Assembly: GCA_023430425.1 (NCBI GenBank)
Contig: JAEZAR010000011.1
Location: 1 to 6,091, forward strand
Source of the DNA: Actinomycetes bacterium
GTDB taxonomy: Bacteria; Actinomycetota; Actinomycetes; Actinomycetales; Cellulomonadaceae
DNA length: 6,091 bases
Direction: 5' to 3'
The notes below the pieces were generated by a model. It saw only the letters and a list, made by a program, of their open reading frames with translations. It searched no databases and was not told the origin of the DNA. The stretch's first letter is position 1. Every line of letters starts with the position of its first letter. A program made the translations under genes and the position numbers. Shown in pieces: positions 1-5,831 of the stretch.

Positions 1-1268
1 TCGCGTTGGTGGCGGGGTGCAGTGGTGGTGGTGAGGGTGATGGTGAGGGTGAGGGTGATGGTGGGGGTGGTGGTGGGCAGGGTTCTGATGGTCCGGTGAC
101 GTTGACGATGTGGACGCGTTCGGTGACTGCGGATCAGACGCAGATGCTGGTGAACGCGTTCAATGCGGCGCACGTGAACGAGATCAACGTGGCGCTGACG
201 GTGGTGCCGCGTGACCAGTACCTGCAGCAGACGGGTGCGGCGGCGAGCGTGGGCAACCTGCCGGACCTGTTGGCGGCGAACGTGATCGATGGTCCGAACT
301 ACTCGTCGTCGGGTCTGTGGATGGACATCACCGACCGGGTGGAGGGGTTGGACTTCGCGGACATGTTGGCGCCGGCGCACCTGCGGGCGGCGACGTTGGA
401 CGACAAGTACTTCGCGGTGCCGCACGTGATGGACGTGTCGGCGATGTACTACAACACGGTCCTGTTCGAGCGGGCGGGTCTGGACCCGGCGTCCCCGCCG
501 GCGACGATGGAGGAGTTCGCCGAGGCGGCGCAGACGATCGCGGACCTGGGGCCCGAGTACGGCGGGCTCTACCTGCCGGGCAACTGTGCCGGGTGCCTGG
601 TGTTCACCCTGTTCCCCTCGATCTGGGGGTCGGGTGGCACGGTGATGGACGAGGACGGCACGGAGGGGACGCTGGACTCCGAGGAGGCCCGTGAGGTCTT
701 CGGGATCTACCACGAGATGTTCGCCTCGGGGGCGATGGTCGACGAGTCGCGCAACGAGACCGGGGCCACGCAGAACTCGGTGTTCGAGTCGGGGAACGTG
801 GGCTTCGCGCTGCTGGGGTCCAAGGCCCTGGGCCAGCTCACCCCGAACGAGAACCTGCAGATCGGGGTCGCGCCGATCCCGTCGCTGACCGGTGACCCCT
901 CGACGTTCGTGGGCGGGGACATCGTGGGGATCACCCCCGACTCCGACCACCCCGAGGAGGCGTGGACGTTCCTGGAGTGGACGCTGCAGGAGGCCCAGCA
1001 GCTGGACATCTACGCCGCGAACAAGTTCATGCCGATCCGCACGGACCTGGCCGAGAACGAGTTCGCCGCAGAGGACGAGCGCCTGCTGCTGCTCAACAGC
1101 CTGATCCAGCACGGCCAGACGCCCTACTCCCCGCGGTTCTTCCAGACCTTCAACGACCCGACCGGCGGGCCCTGGCTCGAGGTCGCCCGCGACGCCATCT
1201 TCGGCTCCGGACCCGACGGCCTGGACGACGGCAACGCCCGCATCACCCAGTCCCTCCAAGCGGACTGA
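1..1268 (+). CDS. Sugar ABC transporter substrate-binding lipoprotein (CUT1, family 1), 5' partial
   Basis: Extracellular lipid-anchored sugar-binding protein that delivers substrate to the two permeases downstream. The reading frame is open from the left edge, so the start codon and most of the signal peptide are missing. The first visible residues, A-L-V-A-G-C, form a lipobox whose Cys (codon 18-20) would be lipidated. A Gly/Glu/Asp-rich linker follows, then a mature domain beginning with VTLTMWTR. Counting from the TTG codon at 6, residues 130-160 contain the conserved family segment with AVPHVMDV and AMYYNTVLFERAG; IGVAPIPS near 286 and the GGDIVGIT region near 303 are also typical of family 1 binding proteins. 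About 420 residues are visible, a normal mature length. The TTG at 6 is not a real start, since it lies inside the signal peptide. The pair C194/C197 (NCAGC) could form a disulfide. Codon use changes strongly along the gene. The sugar bound cannot be read from the sequence; the GH127 neighbour suggests an arabinofuranosyl oligosaccharide. Confidence 0.93.
   Translation, partial: ALVAGCSGGGEGDGEGEGDGGGGGGQGSDGPVTLTMWTRSVTADQTQMLVNAFNAAHVNEINVALTVVPRDQYLQQTGAAASVGNLPDLLAANVIDGPNYSSSGLWMDITDRVEGLDFADMLAPAHLRAATLDDKYFAVPHVMDVSAMYYNTVLFERAGLDPASPPATMEEFAEAAQTIADLGPEYGGLYLPGNCAGCLVFTLFPSIWGSGGTVMDEDGTEGTLDSEEAREVFGIYHEMFASGAMVDESRNETGATQNSVFESGNVGFALLGSKALGQLTPNENLQIGVAPIPSLTGDPSTFVGGDIVGITPDSDHPEEAWTFLEWTLQEAQQLDIYAANKFMPIRTDLAENEFAAEDERLLLLNSLIQHGQTPYSPRFFQTFNDPTGGPWLEVARDAIFGSGPDGLDDGNARITQSLQAD
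30..83 (+). repeat. GGTGNN hexamer repeat encoding the lipoprotein linker; G-quadruplex-like
   Basis: Eight consecutive hexamers of the form GGTGNN (30-77) encode Gly-Glu, Gly-Asp and Gly-Gly pairs right after the lipid-anchored Cys. On the coding strand, G-tracts of three or more lie at 47-49, 53-55, 63-67, 75-77 and 80-82, separated by loops of 3, 7, 7 and 2 bases, which fits the common G3+N1-7 quadruplex rule. As protein, it is a flexible acidic linker between membrane anchor and binding domain, common in actinobacterial lipoproteins. As DNA, it is prone to copy-number change by slippage. Whether it folds in vivo is unknown. Confidence 0.7.
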
Positions 1269-1283
1269 CCGGACGGAGGACCG

Positions 1284-2240
1284 ATGAGCACCACGCACGC
1301 ACCGGCTGCTGCCGGCCCGACCCGCGCCCGACCCGCCACGCCACCTCCTCCTCGGCGGCGCGGCCTGGAGAAGCGGTGGCTGGCCTGGGTCTACGTGGCT
1401 CCCGCTGCGCTGGTGCTCATCGGCCTCTTCCTGGTCCCGTTGGGCCTGGCGGTGTGGATGTCGTTCACCGACTGGCCCCTGCTCGGCGGCGGCGCGCACA
1501 CGCCGAACTTCCCCGACAACTACGTGCGCATCACCCAGGACGGGGCCTTCCTCGAGGCCGTCGGCTTCACGCTGCGCTACACGGCGATCATCACCGTCGT
1601 GCTGCTCACGCTGAGCCTCGGCCTGGCGCTCCTGGTCCAGGAGGCGAAGGGGCGGAGCACGGGTGTGCTGCGCACCGCGTTCTTCCTCCCCGTCGTCACC
1701 GGGCTCACCACGGCGGCCCTGCTGTTCCTCGGCCTCTACTCGCCCAGCATCGGCGGGATCAACCTGCTGTTCCGTGCGGTGGGGGTCGACGTCGACTGGC
1801 TCGGCACGCCCGGGACGGCCCTGCTGTCGACGGTGCTCATGATGACCTGGCGGTTCGCGGGCTTCTACATGGTCATCATGCTGGCCGGCCTGCAGGCGAT
1901 CCCGCGCGAGCTGTACGAGGCGGCCTCGATCGACGGGGCCGGGCGCTGGCGCACCTTCGTGTCGGTGACCCTGCCCCTCATGAGGTCCAACCTCGCCCTG
2001 TGCATGCTGCTGATCGTCACCGGCGGCCTGACCGCCTTCGAGCAGTTCTACGTGCTGACCGGCGGTGGTCCCGACGGCTCCACGATCACCGTGGTCATGC
2101 GCGTCTTCAGCGAGGCGTTCGGGCAGTTCAACCTCGGCTACGCCGCCGCGCTGGCCGTCGCGATCCTCCTCGGCCTCGTGATCCTCAACGTGATCCAGCT
2201 CCGCGTCGTGCGGAGCAGCCCGGAAGGAGAGGCGCGATGA
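1284..2240 (+). CDS. Sugar ABC transporter permease, MalF-type (CUT1)
   Basis: Inner-membrane subunit of a carbohydrate importer, paired with the MalG-type permease that follows. The 318-residue protein has a short Pro/Arg-rich cytoplasmic N-terminus, then about six hydrophobic segments near residues 33-58, 98-120, 130-152, 178-202, 235-257 and 285-308. The cytoplasmic EAA loop that docks the ATPase is clear: YEAASIDGAG at 211-220, followed by LP at 230-231. The segment EQFYVLTGGGP near 253-263 is a typical MalF-family feature. The ATG at 1284 lies 15 bases after the binding-protein stop and just after GGAGGA (1275-1280). That spacing is short, but no better start is in frame nearby. The length is normal for CUT1 permeases without the long periplasmic loop of enteric MalF. 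No ATPase gene is next to it, as is usual in actinobacterial systems served by a shared MsiK-type ATPase. Confidence 0.95.
   Translation: MSTTHAPAAAGPTRARPATPPPPRRRGLEKRWLAWVYVAPAALVLIGLFLVPLGLAVWMSFTDWPLLGGGAHTPNFPDNYVRITQDGAFLEAVGFTLRYTAIITVVLLTLSLGLALLVQEAKGRSTGVLRTAFFLPVVTGLTTAALLFLGLYSPSIGGINLLFRAVGVDVDWLGTPGTALLSTVLMMTWRFAGFYMVIMLAGLQAIPRELYEAASIDGAGRWRTFVSVTLPLMRSNLALCMLLIVTGGLTAFEQFYVLTGGGPDGSTITVVMRVFSEAFGQFNLGYAAALAVAILLGLVILNVIQLRVVRSSPEGEAR
2224..2229 (+). promoter_or_regulatory. Ribosome binding site for the MalG-type permease, inside the preceding gene
   Basis: AAGGAG lies within the last codons of the MalF-type gene, 7 bases before the ATG at 2237. With the ATGA overlap it supports coupled translation of the two permeases, and it fixes the start within a reading frame that stays open far upstream. 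Confidence 0.8.
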
Positions 2241-3094
2241 CCGCCACGACCGCGATCGAGGTGCCGACGCGGACCCGGACCCGGTCCGCCGACACCGGCG
2301 CCCGCGCCGTGCGGGGGGCCGCCCTCGTCGGCGCCGCGGTGCTCGCCGTGTTCTTCGTCGGCCCGCTGCTGTGGGTGATCTGGGGCTCGGTGTCGACGGG
2401 GCAGACGGTCTCGTTCGACAACTACCAGCGCCTCATCGACTACGGCGCGGGCATGTGGCGCTACATCGGCAACACGCTGGTCGTCGTCCTCATCACGATC
2501 GTCGGCTCGCTCGTGGTCTCGATCCTCGCCGGGTACGCCTTCGCCAGGATGAGGTTCCGGGGCAGCAAGGCGCTCTTCGTGGGCATCCTCGCGATCCTCA
2601 TGGTGCCCCACACGAGCCTGCTGATCCCGCTCTACATCTGGCTGGACCGGCTCTCGCTGGGCAACAGCCTGGTGGGCGTCGGGCTCGTGATGATCATGTA
2701 CCAGATGCCGTTCTCGATCTTCATGATGCGCAACTCCTTCGAGAGCGTGCCGACCGAGCTGGACGAGGCGGCGCTGGTGGACGGGTGCTCGCGCGTCGGC
2801 GCGCTGTTCCGGGTGGTCCTGCCCGCCGTCGTGCCCGGCCTGGTGACCGTCGGCCTGTTCGCATTCCTGGCCGCGTGGAACGAGTTCGTCACCGCGCTCA
2901 TCCTCATCAGCGACTCGACGAAGTTCCCGCTCCCGCTCGCGCTCGTGAACCTCATCCAGGGCGACTGGGGTGCGATCGACTACGGCGCGCTGCAGGCCGG
3001 GGTCACCGTTTCCGCGCTGCCCTGCATCGTCCTCTTCTTCTTCCTGCAGCGCGCATTCGTGAGCGGATTCACGAACGGTGCCGTCAAGGGCTGA
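2237..3094 (+). CDS. Sugar ABC transporter permease, MalG-type (CUT1)
   Basis: Second membrane subunit of the importer, expected to form a heterodimer with the MalF-type protein. It has 285 residues. The ATG at 2237 overlaps the previous stop as ATGA and is preceded by AAGGAG at a 7-base spacing; the same frame stays open to 962, but that upstream part is an arginine/alanine-rich shadow of other genes. Hydrophobic segments lie near residues 28-50, 78-102, 112-134, 143-165, 198-222 and 254-275. The EAA loop reads ELDEAALVDGCSRVGALF (174-191), with LP at 195-196. AWNEF at 213-217 and a C-terminus ending GAVKG are classic MalG-family features. The overlap suggests the two permeases are made in equal amounts. 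Substrate specificity is not evident from the permease itself. Confidence 0.95.
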   Translation: MTATTAIEVPTRTRTRSADTGARAVRGAALVGAAVLAVFFVGPLLWVIWGSVSTGQTVSFDNYQRLIDYGAGMWRYIGNTLVVVLITIVGSLVVSILAGYAFARMRFRGSKALFVGILAILMVPHTSLLIPLYIWLDRLSLGNSLVGVGLVMIMYQMPFSIFMMRNSFESVPTELDEAALVDGCSRVGALFRVVLPAVVPGLVTVGLFAFLAAWNEFVTALILISDSTKFPLPLALVNLIQGDWGAIDYGALQAGVTVSALPCIVLFFFLQRAFVSGFTNGAVKG

Positions 3095-3115
3095 CCGGCC
3101 GACCATTTCCACCCT

Positions 3116-3120
3116 GGAGA
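3116..3120 (+). promoter_or_regulatory. Ribosome binding site deciding the GH127 start
   Basis: GGAGA sits 5 bases before the ATG at 3126. It favours that start over an in-frame GTG at 3078, which has no such site, lies inside the permease gene and would add 16 residues not typical of the family. Confidence 0.75.
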
Positions 3121-3125
3121 CGCAC

Positions 3126-5087
3126 ATGACTTCCCCGACCCCTGCCCTGACACCGGTCGCCCCGTCCGCGGGGGCCCAGCGGGCCGTGCCGGCCGACGCC
3201 GTCCGCATCACCGGCGGCTTCTGGCGCACCCGGCAGGACCTGAACACCACCCGCCTGCTCGACCACTGCGACCGGTGGATCGACGACATGGGGTGGTACG
3301 ACACCTTCCGCGCGGCCGCCGGCGAGACCCCGGACCGGCCGTTCCGGGGCAAGCTCTTCACCGACGCCGACGTGTACAAGCTGCTCGAGGCGTTCGCGTG
3401 GGAGCTCGCCCAGCGCCCCGACCCCGCCCGCGAGGAGCGCTACAAGGAGCTCGCCGCCCTCGTCGCCGCCGCGCAGGAGGACGACGGCTACCTCAACACG
3501 TTCTTCGGCCCCCGGGGGCGTGAGGCCAGGTACTCCGACGTCGCGCACGGCCACGAGCTCTACTGCGCCGGGCACCTGTTCCAGGCGGCCGTCGCCCGCC
3601 TGCGGGCCGGCGAGGAGGACGACCTGACCCGGGCGGCGGTCCGGTTCGCGGACCGCATCTGCGACGACTTCGGCGAGGGCGGGATCGACGGCTCGGACGG
3701 GCACCCCGAGATCGAGGTGGCGCTGGCCGAGCTGGCCCGGGCCACCGGCGAGCGCCGTTACCTCGACCAGGCGCGACGCTTCCTCGAGCAGCGCGGGCAC
3801 CGGACGTTCGAGCACCACGCGATCGGCCACGAGTACTACCTCGACGACGTCCCGGTGCGCGAGGCCGACGTCCTGCGCGGCCACGCCGTCCGGGCCACCT
3901 ACCTGACCGCGGGAGCGATCGACGTCGCCGTCGAGACCGGCGACACCGAGCTCCTCGAGCGGCTCGAGACCCAGTGGCGCACGACCTGGGCGCGCCGGAC
4001 GTACCTCACCGGGGGGATGGGGTCGCGGCACCTGGGGGAGTCCTTCGGCAACGACTTCGAGCTGCCGCCCGACCGGGCCTACACCGAGACCTGCGCCTCG
4101 GTGGGGGCGATCATGGTCGCCTGGCGCCTGCTGCTGGCCACCGGCCGCGCGGACTACGCCGACGCGATCGAGCGCCTGCTCTACAACATGGTGGCGACGT
4201 CCCCCAATGCCGAGGGCGACAGGTTCTTCTACGTCAACCCGCTGCTGCAGCGCCGACCCGGCATCGCCGTCGCCGACGGCGAGGCGCCGTTCCGCAAGGA
4301 CACGCTGCGCGCCAACTGGTTCTGGGTGTCGTGCTGCCCCACCAACGTCGTCCGCATGCTCGCCTCCCTCCCGGCCTACCTGGCCACGGCCTCCGACGAC
4401 TCCGTGACGCTCCAGCAGTACTTCGGCGGCGAGGTCCGCACGACGCTCGGCGACGGCCGCGAGGTCGTCCTCGGCGTCGACACGGAGTACCCGTGGGACG
4501 GCACCGTCACCGTGCAGGTGCACACCCCGGGGGAGTTCGAGCTCCGCCTGCGCGTGCCGGGCTGGGCCCGGGGTGCCACGCTGCGGGCCCCTGGCGCCGA
4601 CGGCGGCACGCAGGACCGCGCGGTCGAACCCGGGTACGTGGGCGTGCGCCGCACGTGGGCGGCGGGTGACACCGTCGTCCTCTCCCTGCCGATGGTGCCC
4701 GTGGTGCTGCGACCCGACGACCGGATCGACGCGCTCCGGGGGACGGCGGCGGTCCAGCGCGGCCCGCTGGTCTACTGCGCGGAGTCGGTGCAGGGCGACC
4801 CCGCCGGCGTCGACCTCGACACGTTCCGCCTCGACCCGGGCACCCCGCCCGTGGACGTGCCGGCCGAGGGGCCGAGCGACGTCCCGGTCGCGGTGCGGGT
4901 CCGCGGCGTCGTCGTCGCGCCGGAGGACGCCAAGGACTGGCCCTACCCGCCTGCTGACGCGCCCGCGTCGGCCGGCACGGTGCCCGGCACCGTCGTCGGG
5001 GAGGCCGAGGTCGACCTCATCCCGTACTACGCCTGGTCCAACCGCGGCCCCTCGACCATGCGCGTCTTCATCCCCGTCGCGAGCTGA
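3126..5087 (+). CDS. GH127 family glycoside hydrolase, putative beta-L-arabinofuranosidase
   Basis: Probable intracellular retaining glycosidase releasing L-arabinofuranose from beta-linked arabinofuranosides, as does Bifidobacterium longum HypBA1, the best-studied member (about 658 residues; this protein has 653). There is no signal peptide, which fits hydrolysis after import. Expected layout: an (alpha/alpha)6 barrel from about residue 25 to 425, then beta-sandwich domains to the end. Family motifs in order: HGHELYCAGH (141-150), DGHPEIEVALAEL (191-203), GHAVRATYLTAG (252-263), TGGMGSRHLGESFGNDF (295-311), ETCASVG (321-327) and SCCPTNVVRMLAS (402-414), with a typical C-terminal PYYAWSNRG (633-641). 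By alignment with HypBA1, E305 is the acid/base (Glu322), C403 the thiol nucleophile (Cys417), and E321, C323, C403 and C404 the zinc ligands (Glu338, Cys340, Cys417, Cys418). The 16-residue spacing between the two Glu is identical. All are present, so an active enzyme is likely. The family also contains other activities, such as one on aceric acid, so the exact substrate is inferred. It starts 31 bases after the permease stop. Confidence 0.93.
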   Translation: MTSPTPALTPVAPSAGAQRAVPADAVRITGGFWRTRQDLNTTRLLDHCDRWIDDMGWYDTFRAAAGETPDRPFRGKLFTDADVYKLLEAFAWELAQRPDPAREERYKELAALVAAAQEDDGYLNTFFGPRGREARYSDVAHGHELYCAGHLFQAAVARLRAGEEDDLTRAAVRFADRICDDFGEGGIDGSDGHPEIEVALAELARATGERRYLDQARRFLEQRGHRTFEHHAIGHEYYLDDVPVREADVLRGHAVRATYLTAGAIDVAVETGDTELLERLETQWRTTWARRTYLTGGMGSRHLGESFGNDFELPPDRAYTETCASVGAIMVAWRLLLATGRADYADAIERLLYNMVATSPNAEGDRFFYVNPLLQRRPGIAVADGEAPFRKDTLRANWFWVSCCPTNVVRMLASLPAYLATASDDSVTLQQYFGGEVRTTLGDGREVVLGVDTEYPWDGTVTVQVHTPGEFELRLRVPGWARGATLRAPGADGGTQDRAVEPGYVGVRRTWAAGDTVVLSLPMVPVVLRPDDRIDALRGTAAVQRGPLVYCAESVQGDPAGVDLDTFRLDPGTPPVDVPAEGPSDVPVAVRVRGVVVAPEDAKDWPYPPADAPASAGTVPGTVVGEAEVDLIPYYAWSNRGPSTMRVFIPVAS

Positions 5088-5125
5088 CACCGCCCGTCGG
5101 CGCGCCGCAGGACCCGGCCGGGCCG

Positions 5126-5169
5126 CCGGACCACCACAGGACCCCAACAGGACCACCGCAGGACCCCGC
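5126..5169 (+). repeat. Phased tandem repeat: four 11-base units forming two 22-base units
   Basis: Four adjoining 11-base units start at 5126, 5137, 5148 and 5159: ccggaccacca, then caggaccccaa, then caggaccaccg, then caggaccccgc. Units 1 and 3 share GGACCACC, and units 2 and 4 share CAGGACCCC, so the array is also two 22-base repeats matching at 18 of 22 positions. A further CAGGACC lies upstream at 5108-5114. The array ends 13 bases before the AAGGAG of the next gene, so it would lie in the mRNA leader of that gene. Function unknown; it could be a protein-binding site with helical phasing or a simple-sequence expansion. Confidence 0.75.
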
Positions 5170-5182
5170 ACCACCCGACCGG

Positions 5183-5188
5183 AAGGAG
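5183..5188 (+). promoter_or_regulatory. Ribosome binding site of the cysteine hydrolase gene
   Basis: AAGGAG is placed 6 bases before the ATG at 5195, an optimal arrangement. It fixes the start and implies independent, efficient translation initiation after the 107-base gap. Confidence 0.85.
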
Positions 5189-5194
5189 CGACCC

Positions 5195-5830
5195 ATGTCG
5201 TACCCCGCTGACCGCACGGCCGTCGTGCTCATCGAGCCCCAGAACGACTTCCTGAGCCCCGGGGGGACGATGTACCAGTACATCGCCTCCCAGCTCGCCG
5301 AGCGTGACGTCATCGCCAACCTCGCCCGCCTCCTGGCCGGCGCGCGGGAGAAGGGCGTGAAGGTGTTCTACGTGCCCTTCCACCCCTTCGAGGAGGGCTT
5401 TCCCGAGCTCAAGGAGGGCGGCCCGGGCCGCGAGGGCCTGCGCGGCGTGGAGATCGACATGGTCGCCGACTGGGGCACCGGCGCCTGGCTGCGCGGCACT
5501 CCCGGCCCGGAGATCGTCGAGCCGCTGACGCCCCAGCCGGGGGACATCGTCGTCGAGGGCAAGAAGACGCTCGACGCGTTCCACTCGACGGCCCTGGACT
5601 ACCTGCTCCGCGCGAACGACATCACGCACGTCGCGTTCACGGGCTTCCACACCAACTGGTGCGTGGAGTCCAGCGCCCGCTCCGCCTACGACAAGGGCTA
5701 CCGCGTGACGGTGCTCGCGGACTGCACGGCGACCGACACCGAGCGTGAGCAGAGCTACGCGGAGGAGATCATCTTCCCGCGCATCGGCAAGGTCATGAGC
5801 TCCAAGGAGTTCCTCGACCAGGTCGGCTGA
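5195..5830 (+). CDS. Isochorismatase-family cysteine hydrolase
   Basis: Soluble cytoplasmic hydrolase of the isochorismatase-like fold, a superfamily that includes nicotinamidase, ureidoacrylate amidohydrolase, N-carbamoylsarcosine amidase and isochorismatase. The 211-residue length is normal. The nucleophile region is clear: FTGFHTNWCVESSARSAYDKGY (148-169), with C156 as predicted nucleophile. The Lys region is EGKKTLDAFHSTALDYLLR (121-139), where K123 has the usual six-residue distance to Phe129. The N-terminal motif reads IEPQNDF (13-19), so Glu14 stands where most members have the catalytic Asp (DxQ). Asp18 is nearby but in a different register. The sequence does not identify the substrate; an amide, carbamoyl or ureido compound is likelier on general grounds than isochorismate, as no chorismate genes are present. 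The gene follows the GH127 gene by 107 bases and is separated by a single base from the glycerate kinase start, so those two are probably translationally coupled. Confidence 0.9.
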   Translation: MSYPADRTAVVLIEPQNDFLSPGGTMYQYIASQLAERDVIANLARLLAGAREKGVKVFYVPFHPFEEGFPELKEGGPGREGLRGVEIDMVADWGTGAWLRGTPGPEIVEPLTPQPGDIVVEGKKTLDAFHSTALDYLLRANDITHVAFTGFHTNWCVESSARSAYDKGYRVTVLADCTATDTEREQSYAEEIIFPRIGKVMSSKEFLDQVG

Positions 5831-5831
5831 C

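Larger units (their letters stand above)
5088..5194 (+). other. Intergenic gap between GH127 and cysteine hydrolase genes
   Basis: This 107-base C-rich gap is the longest non-coding stretch in the window. It holds a short perfect palindrome (cggcgcgccg, 5098-5107), a weak 5-bp hairpin (arms 5114-5118 and 5125-5129) without a T-run, a phased tandem repeat (5126-5169) and a strong ribosome binding site. I see neither a clear promoter nor a clear terminator, so it is undecided whether transcription continues through from the GH127 gene. Confidence 0.6.

Noticed and set aside
962..2236. Upstream extension of the MalG-type permease frame, which would make a 710-residue fusion
   Set aside because: The region before 2237 is out of frame with the real binding-protein and MalF-type genes and reads as Arg/Ala/Pro-rich noise. 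The ATG at 2237 has a good ribosome binding site and an ATGA overlap.
3078..3125. Earlier GTG start for the GH127 protein
   Set aside because: It would overlap the permease end by 17 bases without a ribosome binding site. The ATG at 3126 has GGAGA at a 5-base spacing and gives a length close to HypBA1.
2138..3379. Long minus-strand open frame opposite the MalG-type permease
   Set aside because: It is rich in Glu, His, Asp and Arg without recognisable domains and lies opposite a clear permease; another high-GC shadow. The same applies to the minus-strand frame at 5027-6013.
5098..5107. Perfect 10-base palindrome cggcgcgccg as a possible operator
   Set aside because: Composed only of C and G, in a genome of about 70% G+C such short palindromes are frequent, and there is no second copy or promoter context.
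5114..5129. Hairpin after the GH127 gene considered as a terminator
   Set aside because: Only five paired bases with a six-base loop and no T-run; this is expected by chance in C/G-rich sequence.
3084..5174. Long minus-strand open frame opposite the GH127 gene
   Set aside because: Its translation is a low-complexity mix of Arg, Gly, Val, Ala and Asp with no family motifs, while the + strand frame carries complete GH127 motifs. It is a usual artefact of high-GC third codon positions.
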